From Vulcanimicrobiota bacterium (lineage in GTDB: Bacteria; Vulcanimicrobiota; Xenobia; Xenobiales; JADMJV01), in assembly GCA_017307785.1 (NCBI GenBank), contig JAFKGI010000005.1, positions 124,001 to 188,000 on the forward strand: a DNA stretch of 64,000 bases. Reading direction: 5' to 3'. Made by a program: the position numbers and the translations under genes. Positions 26,867 through 34,913 of this stretch are shown here, piece by piece. Under the pieces are notes generated by a model, which was not told the origin of the DNA, searched no databases, and saw only the letters and a list, made by a program, of their open reading frames with translations. Numbering within the stretch: the first letter of the stretch is position 1; every line of letters starts with the position of its first letter.

Positions 26867-28632
26867 GCCAGCCGCACCAGCAACGATTTCGCCTGGACCA
26901 CTTCGCCGACCTCGCAGAGCACCTCGGCCACGGTGCCGTCTCGTTGGCAGGTCAGTTCATGAATCATCTTCATGGCGTCCATGACCAGCAAGGTGTCGCC
27001 CGCGTTAACCGCCTGTCCGGGGGTGACGCGTACCTCCACGACACTTCCGGTGAGAGGAGCACTGATCTCGTCGGCGCCGACCCCTCCCCGTCGAAAGTTC
27101 TCGGTCGGCAGAGTGAGCCGCGAAATTTGCTGAGCCGAGGCCACCCACACCTCGGTATCGCCCCAGAGCACCCGAAAACTCCGGCGTTCGCCGGAGAGTT
27201 CGAGCCAGAGGCGACCGTCCGGCAACCAGCCGCAATTGGGGTTGTCCCAGACAATCTCTTCGTTGTCGAATTTCCAGCGCGGAGACAATCCCGGCATGTT
27301 GCGCCAGTGCTGCTCCGGCCTTTCCAGCCACTGAGCCGCCGCCGCCGCCCAGGGTGCCCATCGGTCCCAGTCAGCCCTCCAGGGATGATGGTCCAGCGTA
27401 TCGATGGAAAAGCTCTGCTGGTGAGCCCGTTCCAGCCAGTGTTTGAGAAAATCTCGATTGCATTCGATGCCGAAGAGCACCGTACTTTCCAGGGCGCGGC
27501 GCAGCTTGCGCAGAGCCTCGTCGCGAGTGGCCCCATAGGCGATGAGCTTGGCCACCATCGGGTCGTAATGAGGCGATATCTCGTCCTGAGTCTGCAGAGC
27601 CGACTCCACCCGAATGCCCGTCGGAGCTCGCCATTCCAGCACCGGACCGGCGCAGGGACGATGATTGTGACCGGGGTCCTCGGCGTAGAGGCGCACTTCC
27701 ACCGCATGTCCACGGGGCTGTAGGTCCAGCTGCAGCCGCTCGCCCTGGGCCACCCGCAATTGCCATTCCACCAGGTCCAACCCGTAGACCATCTCGGTGA
27801 CGGGGTGCTCGACCTGCAGCCGCGTATTCATTTCCAGAAAATAGAAGCGCTCACCGCTGACCAGGAACTCGACCGTGCCGGCGTTGCTGTAGGCGGCCGC
27901 CTGAGCCAGACGCACGGCCGCCTCGTGCAATTGGGCCCGCTGGGGCAGGTCGGGGGCCGGGCATTCCTCCAACACCTTCTGATGACGGCGCTGCAAGGAG
28001 CAGTCGCGCTCCCCCAGGTGAATCACGGTGCCGTGCTGGTCCCCCAGCACCTGCACTTCCACATGGCGAGCCTGCAGCAGCAGCGGCTCGAGAATCAGCC
28101 GGTCATCGCCAAAAGAACGCAGAGCCTCGGAAGCGGCCGACTGCATGGCGGCGGACAGATCGTCGGCCCGCTCGACCCGGCGCATGCCCTTGCCTCCCCC
28201 ACCGGCCACCGCTTTGACCATCAGGGGAAACTCGGCGGTCTCCACCGTGAAGTTGGGCAGCACCGGCACTTCCGCCTGGCGGGCCAACTCCTTGGCCCCT
28301 TCTTTGCTGGCCAGTTGCTCCATGCTCCCGGGGCTGGGACCGACCCAGACCAGGCCGGCCGCCAGTACGGCTCGGGCGAACTCGACGTTCTCGGCCAGAA
28401 AGCCAAAGCCCGGGTGGACTGCGTCGGCTTTGGCCTGACGGGCCTTCGAGACCAGACTCTCGATGTCCAGATAAGATTCCACGCGGAAAGCCTGGTCGGC
28501 CTCGACCACCCACCGTCCCTGGGCGTCGGCTTCGGTAAAAACGCTAACCACGGCGATGCCCTGGGCGCGACAGGTGCGCGCGATGCGACAGGCGATTTCG
28601 CCCCGGTTGGCGATAAACAGGCGGTCGATCAA
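26863..28632 (-). CDS. Acyl-CoA carboxylase, biotin carboxylase/carrier subunit
   Basis: This 589-residue alpha subunit has a biotin carboxylase N-terminal domain starting LFIANRGEIACRI, an ATP-grasp loop GGGGKGMRR, and EMNTRLQVEHPVTE with catalytic residues. A linker (about 450-510) leads to a biotinyl domain with AMKM, where Lys555 would carry biotin. It carboxylates biotin with bicarbonate and ATP and passes the CO2 to the carboxyltransferase encoded at 29785-31380. The pair is the acetyl/propionyl/methylcrotonyl-CoA carboxylase type. A TTGA overlap couples it to the acyl-CoA dehydrogenase gene. Confidence 0.9.
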   Translation of the reverse strand: MIDRLFIANRGEIACRIARTCRAQGIAVVSVFTEADAQGRWVVEADQAFRVESYLDIESLVSKARQAKADAVHPGFGFLAENVEFARAVLAAGLVWVGPSPGSMEQLASKEGAKELARQAEVPVLPNFTVETAEFPLMVKAVAGGGGKGMRRVERADDLSAAMQSAASEALRSFGDDRLILEPLLLQARHVEVQVLGDQHGTVIHLGERDCSLQRRHQKVLEECPAPDLPQRAQLHEAAVRLAQAAAYSNAGTVEFLVSGERFYFLEMNTRLQVEHPVTEMVYGLDLVEWQLRVAQGERLQLDLQPRGHAVEVRLYAEDPGHNHRPCAGPVLEWRAPTGIRVESALQTQDEISPHYDPMVAKLIAYGATRDEALRKLRRALESTVLFGIECNRDFLKHWLERAHQQSFSIDTLDHHPWRADWDRWAPWAAAAAQWLERPEQHWRNMPGLSPRWKFDNEEIVWDNPNCGWLPDGRLWLELSGERRSFRVLWGDTEVWVASAQQISRLTLPTENFRRGGVGADEISAPLTGSVVEVRVTPGQAVNAGDTLLVMDAMKMIHELTCQRDGTVAEVLCEVGEVVQAKSLLVRLA

Positions 28633-29774
28633 ATGTAGCCTTCCATGCGAGCCAGGATGGTCAGCATGACTTCATCGGCGCCGGCTCCGATGGAGAGCAA
28701 CCGGGCATCCCGATAGTAGCGGGCCATCGGATATTCCTCGGCATAGCCCATGCCGCCGTGGAACTGAATGCACGAATCAGCCACTTCGCGGCACAGGCGG
28801 CCGGCCTTGAGCTTGGCCATGCTGACTTCGCGGGTGCAGTCCTTACCGGCGATGATCTGATTGGTGCAGTGATGGGCCATCTGGCGCAGCAGCTCGATTT
28901 CGGTGCGCAGTTCGGCCAGCCGGAAATGCACGTACTGGTTCTCGATGATGGGCTTGCCGAAGGTCTTGCGCTCCTTGGTGTAGTCCACCGTCATTTGCAT
29001 GCAGCGATCCATGCCGCCCAGGGCCAGAGCCGTCCCGACCAGTCGCTCCTTCTGGAACTGTTGCATCTGCAGCTGAAAACCGCGCCCTTCTTCGCCGATG
29101 CAGAAAGACTTGGGCACGCGCACGTTTTCGTAGGTAAGGGCAGCTGTATCGCTGCTATGATTGCCCATCTTGTCGATGGTGCGACTCACCTTAAAGCCTT
29201 CGCTATCGGTAGGTACCACCACCAGCGACATGCCCTTGGCGGTATGACCCGGAGTGGTGCGCATCAGGGTCACCACGAAGTCAGCCTGGGTGCCGTTGGT
29301 GATCCACATCTTGGAACCGTTGATGATGTAGTGATCGCCGTCGCTGACGGCGTTGGTGGTCAAGGAAGCGACGTCGGAGCCGGCGTCCGGTTCCGAGACG
29401 GCGATGGCCGAAATCAGCTTGCCCTCGATGGCCGGGGCCAGGAACTTGCGCTTCAGCTCCTCGGAGCCGAACTGGGCCAGGGCCGGGGTCGCCATATCGG
29501 TGTGCACCATGATGCCCATGGGAACTCCCAGAGCACCGGACTGACCCAACTCTTCGGCCAGCACGTAGTTGAAAGCGTAGTCGCCGCCTCCGCCACCATA
29601 CTCTTCGGGATAGGAAGGTCCGAGAGCTCCCAGTTCGCCCAGCTTGGGGAAAAGCTCGCGGCCGGGATAGCACTTCTCGGCTTCCCACTTCTCGATGTGC
29701 GGATTGATTTCTCGCTCCACGAAACGGCGCACGCTCTGGCGAAACATCTCGTGTTCCGGTGTCAGGTTCAGCAA
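28629..29774 (-). CDS. Acyl-CoA dehydrogenase, isovaleryl/long-chain catalytic type
   Basis: This 381-residue flavoenzyme has SEPDAGSD (128-134), MWITNG (156-161) and GGMGYAEEYPMAR near the end. The usual catalytic Glu before the C-terminus is absent (IGAGADEV). KERLV at 242-246 instead offers Glu243 at the position used by isovaleryl-CoA and long-chain dehydrogenases. It makes the alpha,beta-enoyl-CoA and passes electrons to ETF. TTG 29774 has GGAGG seven bases upstream. Together with the carboxylase it resembles the leucine/isovaleryl-CoA or acyclic-terpenoid route, but no hydratase or HMG-CoA lyase is present. Confidence 0.88.
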   Translation of the reverse strand: MLNLTPEHEMFRQSVRRFVEREINPHIEKWEAEKCYPGRELFPKLGELGALGPSYPEEYGGGGGDYAFNYVLAEELGQSGALGVPMGIMVHTDMATPALAQFGSEELKRKFLAPAIEGKLISAIAVSEPDAGSDVASLTTNAVSDGDHYIINGSKMWITNGTQADFVVTLMRTTPGHTAKGMSLVVVPTDSEGFKVSRTIDKMGNHSSDTAALTYENVRVPKSFCIGEEGRGFQLQMQQFQKERLVGTALALGGMDRCMQMTVDYTKERKTFGKPIIENQYVHFRLAELRTEIELLRQMAHHCTNQIIAGKDCTREVSMAKLKAGRLCREVADSCIQFHGGMGYAEEYPMARYYRDARLLSIGAGADEVMLTILARMEGYI

Positions 29775-29784
29775 AGGGACCTCC

Positions 29785-31380
29785 TCACATTCGAAAGACC
29801 CCGTAGTGGGGGGCCTGGCTTTCCAAGAATGGACTGTGGTGCACGGCCGCCAGAGCCTGGATCAAGGCCTGGCGGGTGTCGCGCGGGTCGAGAATGCCGT
29901 CGTCCCAGAGGCGGGCGGTAGCGTAGAAAGCCGAGGATTCTTTCTCGAACATAGCCCGGGTGGCCTGGGCGCGGGCTTCGATGGCGGCGCTGTCGGGCTG
30001 TTGGCCGCGCGAGCGAGCCTGTTCCTCGGCCAGCAACGACATGACGCCGGCGGCCTGCTCGCCACCCATCACCGCGATGCGCGAGTTGGGCCAGGTGAAA
30101 AGAAAACGCGGATCATAAGCACGTCCGCACATGCCGTAATTGCCGGCCCCATAGGAACCGCCCACGATCAAGGTGAGGTGAGGTACATTGGAGGTGGAGA
30201 CGGCGTTGACCAGCTTGGAGCCATGCTTGACGATGCCCTCGCGCTCCACCTGAGAGCCGACCATGAAGCCGGTGATGTTCTGCACGAAGAGAATGGGAAT
30301 GCGCGCCTGGTTGCACAGCTGGATGAACTGGGCTCCTTTGTTGGCCGACTCCGAGAAGAGCACGCCATTGTTGGCCAGAATGCCCACCTGGAAACCGCCC
30401 AGACGAGCGTGACCGCAGACCAGCGTCGAGCCGTAGTCCGCTTTGAACTCCAGAAACTCGGAATCGTCCAGCAATCGAGCCAGCACTTCGCGAATCTCCA
30501 GCGGTTGGCGGGCGTCGGCCGGGATGACGCCGAGCAGCTCCTGGGGGTCGAATCTCGGGCGCCTGCCTTGTTTGAGTGTTGCCTGGGCGCAGGGAAGAGA
30601 GGCCACGATCTGGCGGCCGATCTGGAGGGCGTGCAGATCATCTTCGGCGGTGTAGTCGCTGACGCCCGAGACGGAGGCGTGCATTTCGGCGCCGCCCAGG
30701 CTTTCTTCGTCGATCACCTCGCCGGTAGCCATCTTGACCAGCGGCGGCCCGCCCAAAAAGACACGGGCCTGGTTGCGCACCATGACCACGTAATCGCTCA
30801 TTCCCGGCATGTAGGCGCCGCCGGCGGTGGAAGAACCGAAGACCAGCGCGATCTGGGGAATTCCCCGGGCCGACATGCGAGCCTGGTTGGCAAAGACGCG
30901 TCCGCCCGTTTCCGCGAAAAGCTCCGCCTGGTAGAGTAGATTGGCCCCGGCCGACTCCACCAGATTGAAGCACAACAGGCGATTTTCTTCGGCGATACGC
31001 TGGGCACGCAGATGCTTTTTGAGGGTCATCGGGTAGATGGCGCCGCCTTTGACGGACGCGTCGCTGGCGATGATCATGCAAGTCCGCCCGCAGACGGTGC
31101 CGATGCCCGCCACCACCGACGCTCCCGGCGATTCGTCCTGATACATGCCGTTGGCGGCCAGGCTGGACAGTTCTAGAAAAGGGGTCTTGGGGTCGAGCAG
31201 TGCTTCCACTCGTTCGCGCGGCAACATCTTGCCACGTTCCTTCATGCGCTGCTGGGCTTTGGCGCCGCCTCCTTGCAAGACTTGCGCCTGCAACCCGTGC
31301 ATTTGCTCCAGCAACGGCAGCATAGCCTCGCGATTGCGGGCCAGTTCGCTTTTACTCAGGCGGCTTTCAAGCCTGGGCAA
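29785..31380 (-). CDS. Acyl-CoA carboxylase carboxyltransferase (beta) subunit
   Basis: This is a crotonase-fold carboxyltransferase of about 531 residues. It contains RMKERGKMLPRERVEALLD, GIGTVCGR with ASDASVKGGA, FGSSTAGGAYMPGMSDY (N-lobe oxyanion region) and GGSYGAGNYGMCGRAYDP (C-lobe), in the usual order for methylcrotonyl/geranyl-CoA carboxylases. It transfers CO2 from carboxybiotin to an enoyl- or acyl-CoA. TTG 31380 overlaps the BKACE stop by 14 bases. The motifs resemble methylcrotonyl-CoA more than propionyl-CoA carboxylases, but substrate choice is not certain. Confidence 0.88.
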   Translation of the reverse strand: MPRLESRLSKSELARNREAMLPLLEQMHGLQAQVLQGGGAKAQQRMKERGKMLPRERVEALLDPKTPFLELSSLAANGMYQDESPGASVVAGIGTVCGRTCMIIASDASVKGGAIYPMTLKKHLRAQRIAEENRLLCFNLVESAGANLLYQAELFAETGGRVFANQARMSARGIPQIALVFGSSTAGGAYMPGMSDYVVMVRNQARVFLGGPPLVKMATGEVIDEESLGGAEMHASVSGVSDYTAEDDLHALQIGRQIVASLPCAQATLKQGRRPRFDPQELLGVIPADARQPLEIREVLARLLDDSEFLEFKADYGSTLVCGHARLGGFQVGILANNGVLFSESANKGAQFIQLCNQARIPILFVQNITGFMVGSQVEREGIVKHGSKLVNAVSTSNVPHLTLIVGGSYGAGNYGMCGRAYDPRFLFTWPNSRIAVMGGEQAAGVMSLLAEEQARSRGQQPDSAAIEARAQATRAMFEKESSAFYATARLWDDGILDPRDTRQALIQALAAVHHSPFLESQAPHYGVFRM

Positions 31381-32233
31381 TGGAGTGAATCCCCAACATC
31401 TCGCGAGCTTCCTCGGGGGTGGCCACGCGCCCGCCGGCATCCTCGATCATGCGGGCGGCCTTGGCCACCAGATCTCCGTTGGAACGGGCCATCTCGCCTT
31501 CTTTGAGGTAGAAGTTGTCTTCCAATCCGACGCGCACGCCACCACCCAGAGAGACGGCCACGGGCAGCAGACTCCACTGGCTCTGTCCGATGCCGATGCA
31601 TTGCCAGGAGGCCCCTTCCGGCAAGGACTCCACCTGATGCAGCAAATTGCGCGGAGTGGCCGGAATGCCGCCCAATACTCCCATCACCATCGAGAACATC
31701 AGCTTGTTGGGCAGCAGGCCCATCTGGCGAAAGGGTTCGGCATTGTAGATGTGGCCGCAGTCGAAGCACTCCATTTCGGGCAGCGTGCCGGCTTCGTTCA
31801 TGGCTTCCAGATAATACTGGATGTCGCCGAAGGGATTGAGGAAAACGTGGTCGTGCAAGAACTTCTTCTTGCTGTGGGAGAAGATGGCGTAGTTCATCGA
31901 GCCCATATTGAGGGCCGCCATGGCCGGGCGCAGGGCGCGCACGTGGGCCACCCGCGTCTCGCGATTGACGCCCACCGCCCCGGTGGAGTAGTTGATGATG
32001 GCGCGCGGACAGACGGCCTTGAGCTGCTCGTCGATCTTGCGATAACTCTCGACATCGTAGGCCGGCTTGCCGTCATCCTGGCGGGCGTGGACGTGCACGA
32101 TACTGGCCCCCGCCTCCAGGCTGCGGCGCGCTTCGGCGGCGATCTCCGCGGCCGTGTAGGGAATGGCCGGACACTGGTTGCGGTCGGCCAGCGCCCCGGT
32201 CAGGGCGGCGGTGAGAATGACCGGCCGGCTCAC
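31367..32233 (-). CDS. Beta-keto acid cleavage enzyme (BKACE/DUF849)
   Basis: GTG 32233 in a GTGA overlap gives 288 residues. The TIM-barrel family signature is clear: ILTAALTGA at the start, VHVHAR with zinc ligands His47/His49, YSTGA after the third strand, NMGSMN, and ECFDCGH. BKACE enzymes condense a beta-keto acid with acetyl-CoA (or another CoA ester) and cleave it to acetoacetate and a new acyl-CoA, without a thiolase. It lies between a luciferase-like oxidoreductase and a carboxylase, so it may stand in for the missing lyase step of the pathway. Confidence 0.87.
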   Translation of the reverse strand: MSRPVILTAALTGALADRNQCPAIPYTAAEIAAEARRSLEAGASIVHVHARQDDGKPAYDVESYRKIDEQLKAVCPRAIINYSTGAVGVNRETRVAHVRALRPAMAALNMGSMNYAIFSHSKKKFLHDHVFLNPFGDIQYYLEAMNEAGTLPEMECFDCGHIYNAEPFRQMGLLPNKLMFSMVMGVLGGIPATPRNLLHQVESLPEGASWQCIGIGQSQWSLLPVAVSLGGGVRVGLEDNFYLKEGEMARSNGDLVAKAARMIEDAGGRVATPEEAREMLGIHSIAQA

Positions 32234-33210
32234 AGCCCCATCGCCACCAGATCGTTTGGATCGATCTGAATGCACACCCGGTCGTAGTACTTGTGGAAGC
32301 GCTCTTTGATGGCGGCCGGCAGTTCCTTGGCGGGGGCGCGCAGGCTCTGAGCCTCTAAAACCGCGTCGGGAATGTAGGCGGCCATCTCGGCCCACTGGCC
32401 CTGGCGCGACATTTCGTGCAGCTTTTCGTGGAGGTCCCCGTAGCCGATGGCGTCCAGCACCGGCTTGTAGGCCGGAGTGGAGGCGTAAAAAGCGATCTGC
32501 TGGCGCACCGAGGCTTCCATCTTCTGCTGCGATTCGGCGTCGCCGGTGATGACGAAAAGGCTCCCCATGCGCTCCAGTTGCTCGGGCTTGCGGCCGCCTT
32601 TGGCCATACCGGCCTCCAGGGCGGGTTGAGCCACCTGCTCGATGTATTGGAGGTTGTTGAAAGAGTGGTAGACCAGGAAGTCGGCGCACTCGCCGGCCAG
32701 TTCCATCATCTTGGGACCCACGGCCGCGATGCCCACCGGGATTTTCATGTAGGGATGCTTGGGCGGAGTGAAAAACGGCGTAAGCAGGTTCAGGTTGTAG
32801 TATTCGCCCTCAAACTTGAGCTTGCCGCCGCTTTCGAAAGCGGCCCAGATGGCCCGCATGGCGCCGATCAGCTCGCGCATCTGGTCCACCGGCTTGCCCC
32901 AGGGCATGGAGAAGCGCCGGGTGATGTGAGCCTTGACCTGACTGCCGAGGCCCAACAGGAAGTTGCCCTTGGTCAGATTGGCCAGGTCCCAGGAAGTCTG
33001 CGCCATGGTCATCGGACTGCGCGCAAAGCCCACCGCGATGCCCGTGCCCACCTGCAGCTCCGGCTCGGCCTGGGAGGCTAGCAGCACGGAAAGAAACGGA
33101 TCATGACCGGTTTCGGGAAACCAGAGCCCGTTGAGGTTGGCTTTGCGGGCGGCCCGAGCCGCCCCCGCCGCATCTTCAGGACGACCAAAGTAAAAGGCAT
33201 CGATTCTCAT
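32230..33210 (-). CDS. LLM-class F420-dependent oxidoreductase-like protein
   Basis: From ATG 33210 (AGGAAG 13 bases upstream) there are 326 residues of a luciferase-like TIM barrel: NGLWFPETGHDPFL, VGTGIAVGFARSP, NFLLGLGSQVKAHITRRF and the central KIPVGIAAVGPKM. It looks like the TIGR03617 group of probable F420-dependent enzymes. These transfer hydride between a deazaflavin (or FMN) and an organic substrate. As first gene of a six-gene coupled operon it probably carries out a redox step on the compound degraded. F420 use is inferred from family only; no F420 biosynthesis genes are in the window. Confidence 0.82.
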   Translation of the reverse strand: MRIDAFYFGRPEDAAGAARAARKANLNGLWFPETGHDPFLSVLLASQAEPELQVGTGIAVGFARSPMTMAQTSWDLANLTKGNFLLGLGSQVKAHITRRFSMPWGKPVDQMRELIGAMRAIWAAFESGGKLKFEGEYYNLNLLTPFFTPPKHPYMKIPVGIAAVGPKMMELAGECADFLVYHSFNNLQYIEQVAQPALEAGMAKGGRKPEQLERMGSLFVITGDAESQQKMEASVRQQIAFYASTPAYKPVLDAIGYGDLHEKLHEMSRQGQWAEMAAYIPDAVLEAQSLRAPAKELPAAIKERFHKYYDRVCIQIDPNDLVAMGL

Positions 33211-33287
33211 AGCGCCCGGACTTCCTAAAGTGGGCCCTGACCTCCTGTTACCCCCAGCCACGACCCGGCGGCAGCTGACGGGTAGAC

Positions 33288-33378
33288 GCCGCTCGAAGAC
33301 CGCAGCGTGGGGTGGCCGCTCGGGACGGATTCTGCGAACTATTTAGCGTCCGGGCCCGGGGGAATTTGATAAGCAATA
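33288..33378 (+). pseudogene. Degenerate copy A of the HTH-coding segment
   Basis: The stretch from CGCTCGAAGA to the block CAGCGTGGGGTGGCCGCTCG (at 33303) aligns with bases 33660-33710 of the intact HTH gene. It would translate QRGVAARDGF against QREVAAQAGF in the gene. The copy is followed by TTTGATAAGCAATA, which also follows copy B. It has no start codon and the similarity fades after about 60 bases, so it is a remnant or a functional DNA site, not a gene. Confidence 0.55.
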
Positions 33379-33444
33379 CACTTTGAGCCTGTTGACCGGT
33401 TCAGAAAATCATACGCCTCGGGCGAGGGACACCAACCAGGCGCC

Positions 33445-33548
33445 ACTCGAAGGGGTCCGACCACAGCGTGGGGTGGCCGCTCGGGGCGGATTCTGCGAAC
33501 AATTTAGGCTCGCGAATTTATGCCTCCGGGGGCATTTGATAAGCAATA
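33445..33548 (+). pseudogene. Degenerate copy B of the HTH-coding segment
   Basis: Copy B repeats the same 20-base block at 33463, exactly 160 bases after copy A, with QRGVAARGGF encoded. It ends with the same TTTGATAAGCAATA block at 33535-33548. It lies in a 74-codon frame (33383-33607) that could make a truncated HTH peptide, but I see no ribosome-binding site. The near-identity of copies A and B suggests that one was duplicated from the other after the original copy arose. Confidence 0.55.
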
Positions 33549-33622
33549 AAATTATCGCTCTTTTCGACCCTGTTCACCTATCAAAAAAATCACCATTCAT
33601 GCGATAATAACGGTATGTTATC
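33538..33622. promoter_or_regulatory. Two GATAA-N9/10-TTATC palindromes at the HTH gene start
   Basis: Site 1 has GATAA at 33538-33542 and TTATC at 33552-33556 (nine-base spacer). Site 2 has GATAA at 33603-33607 and TTATC at 33618-33622 (ten-base spacer) and covers the ATG at 33615. Such an arrangement is typical of autoregulation by a dimeric Xre-type repressor. Confidence 0.5.
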
Positions 33623-34517
33623 GGCACAAGCAAAGCTTGCGAGGCGCCTCAAGAAATGTCGCTCGAAGAAGGACTGGTCGCAGCGTGAGGTGGCCGCTCA
33701 GGCGGGATTCAGCCAATCTTATTTGGCTCAGGTTGAGAAGGGCTCCAGGCCTATTTCTGGGCGCTATTTGAACAAGCTCGAAAACATCTATGGCGTAAAG
33801 TTCGGAAAACTCTGGGCCGGCGTCGGCAAGCGAGGGCGGCCGGCGCATACAGCCATGACGAAAAGGGCGTTGCGAGAATTTGGGCGAGCCATTTGTGAAT
33901 TTTGGGGACGAGGAGTGATCCAGACTCCGAGCCATCCACAGCCCCATCAAGAATTTCGTAGCGACAATCCTCTCTGGCCGATGGCGCTTCATTTGGGCGA
34001 GAGTGCCGGTGCCGAAGTGCTCGAGCTGGAAAGGCTCCGCCAGAAAGATGAATCCTTCTGGCGTCAGTTCAACTCGCTTCGTTTCGATTCTTGGAGCGAG
34101 AAAAGATTGCTGGTGCGAGTCGGTCTGCTGGGAGGGCAGTTGCTCGGCCTGCGCCTGGATCGTCTCGGGTGTTCTCTGCCGCTGGTAGACGGAACCACCG
34201 GCGAAACCTGCGTTTTACATCGTGGCTACGTCTTGCCCGGTAAGGACGGGTCGCTGGTCTGGTGCCCCCAAGTAGCGGTGGCAACCTCCGCGGGCGTCCT
34301 GTGTGTAGACAATCTGCTGATGGTTTCTTCGCGGGGTCAGAGCGTTACGGTAGCCGTCGAGGTAGACGGAGCCGAATTCCATGGAGACCCCCAGCAGCAA
34401 CGTGCCCGTGACCGCGCCCTGGGAATTCCCGTGTTGCACGTGGATGCTGGTGAACTCGATAAGCCGGGCCTGGTGACGCGAATTTTGCAGTGGGCTTGGG
34501 ACCAACCGGCAGCCTGA
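33615..34517 (+). CDS. Xre-type HTH protein fused to a probable PD-(D/E)XK nuclease domain
   Basis: Residues 5-65 form an Xre/Cro helix-turn-helix (WSQREVAAQAGFSQSYLAQVEKG). The middle (80-200) is alpha-helical and not recognised. The C-terminus (about 205-300) looks like a DUF559/Vsr-type PD-(D/E)XK fold: Asp232 in CVDNLL, Glu249 and Asp251 in VEVDG, His256, then RDRALGIPVLHVDAGE as the characteristic following strand. The Lys of classical PD-(D/E)XK appears replaced, as in DUF559. This suggests a DNA-targeting endonuclease whose HTH gives site recognition or autoregulation. It stands alone, flanked by decayed copies upstream and a tandem repeat downstream. It could be a defence nuclease, part of a mobile element, or a repair protein. 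Confidence 0.65.
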   Translation: MLSAQAKLARRLKKCRSKKDWSQREVAAQAGFSQSYLAQVEKGSRPISGRYLNKLENIYGVKFGKLWAGVGKRGRPAHTAMTKRALREFGRAICEFWGRGVIQTPSHPQPHQEFRSDNPLWPMALHLGESAGAEVLELERLRQKDESFWRQFNSLRFDSWSEKRLLVRVGLLGGQLLGLRLDRLGCSLPLVDGTTGETCVLHRGYVLPGKDGSLVWCPQVAVATSAGVLCVDNLLMVSSRGQSVTVAVEVDGAEFHGDPQQQRARDRALGIPVLHVDAGELDKPGLVTRILQWAWDQPAA

Positions 34518-34543
34518 GCCAGTCTGGAGCTGGGCCTCACAGG

Positions 34544-34913
34544 GAATTGCCGGGACCTGGAAAGACTTACCGCAAAGCGGCAAGTCCGCGTTTGGGCACG
34601 GCCGAGAATTACCGGGACCTGGTAAGTCTTACCGCCGGCTGGCAAGTCCGAGTCTGGGACCGCCAGGAATTGCCCGGGAGCTGGTAAGACTTACCGCCGA
34701 CTGGCAAGTTCGGGTATGAGACCGCCAGGAATTACCGGGCTCTGGCAAGACTTACCGCCGGCTGGCAAGTCCGAGTCTGGGACCGCCAGGAATTGCTCGG
34801 GATCTGGTAAGACTTACCGCCGACTGGCAAGTTCGGGTCTGAGGCCACCTGGAATTGCCGGAACCTGGTAAGATTTACCGCCGACTGGCAAGTTCGGGTC
34901 TGGGCCCCACCAG
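34544..34913. repeat. Six tandem 61-62-bp repeats, each with hairpin potential
   Basis: Units begin with GAATT at 34544, 34606, 34667, 34729, 34790 and 34852, giving spacings 62, 61, 62, 61, 62; a decayed seventh start is at 34914. Most units contain the near-palindrome GGTAAGACTTACC and the pairing ACTTACC...GGCAAGT around GCCGxCT. Units alternate between two variants (CCGAGTCTGGGACC and TCGGGTxTGAG/GGCC). The length is not a multiple of three, so it is not a coding repeat. The array begins 27 bases after the HTH-nuclease stop. There are no unique spacers, so it is not a CRISPR array. Confidence 0.85.

Larger units (their letters stand above)
33211..33614. other. 404-bp intergenic region with decayed HTH copies and operator-like sites
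   Basis: This gap lies between the catabolic operon and the HTH-nuclease gene. The first 80 bases should hold the leftward promoter of the operon, though I see no clear elements. The rest contains two degenerate copies of the start of the HTH gene and an A+T-rich stretch with GATAA/TTATC inverted repeats, listed separately. Confidence 0.6.

Noticed and set aside
29695-30939. Long open frame antisense to the carboxyltransferase gene
   Set aside because: No ribosome-binding site or recognisable family; the opposite strand encodes a clear carboxyltransferase.
33383-33607. Small HTH gene (74 codons) upstream of the nuclease gene
   Set aside because: It includes decayed copy B, has no ribosome-binding site and lacks most of the HTH; recorded as pseudogene material instead.
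34544-34913. CRISPR array
   Set aside because: Units are 61-62 bp and similar over their whole length, with no unique spacers and no cas genes nearby.
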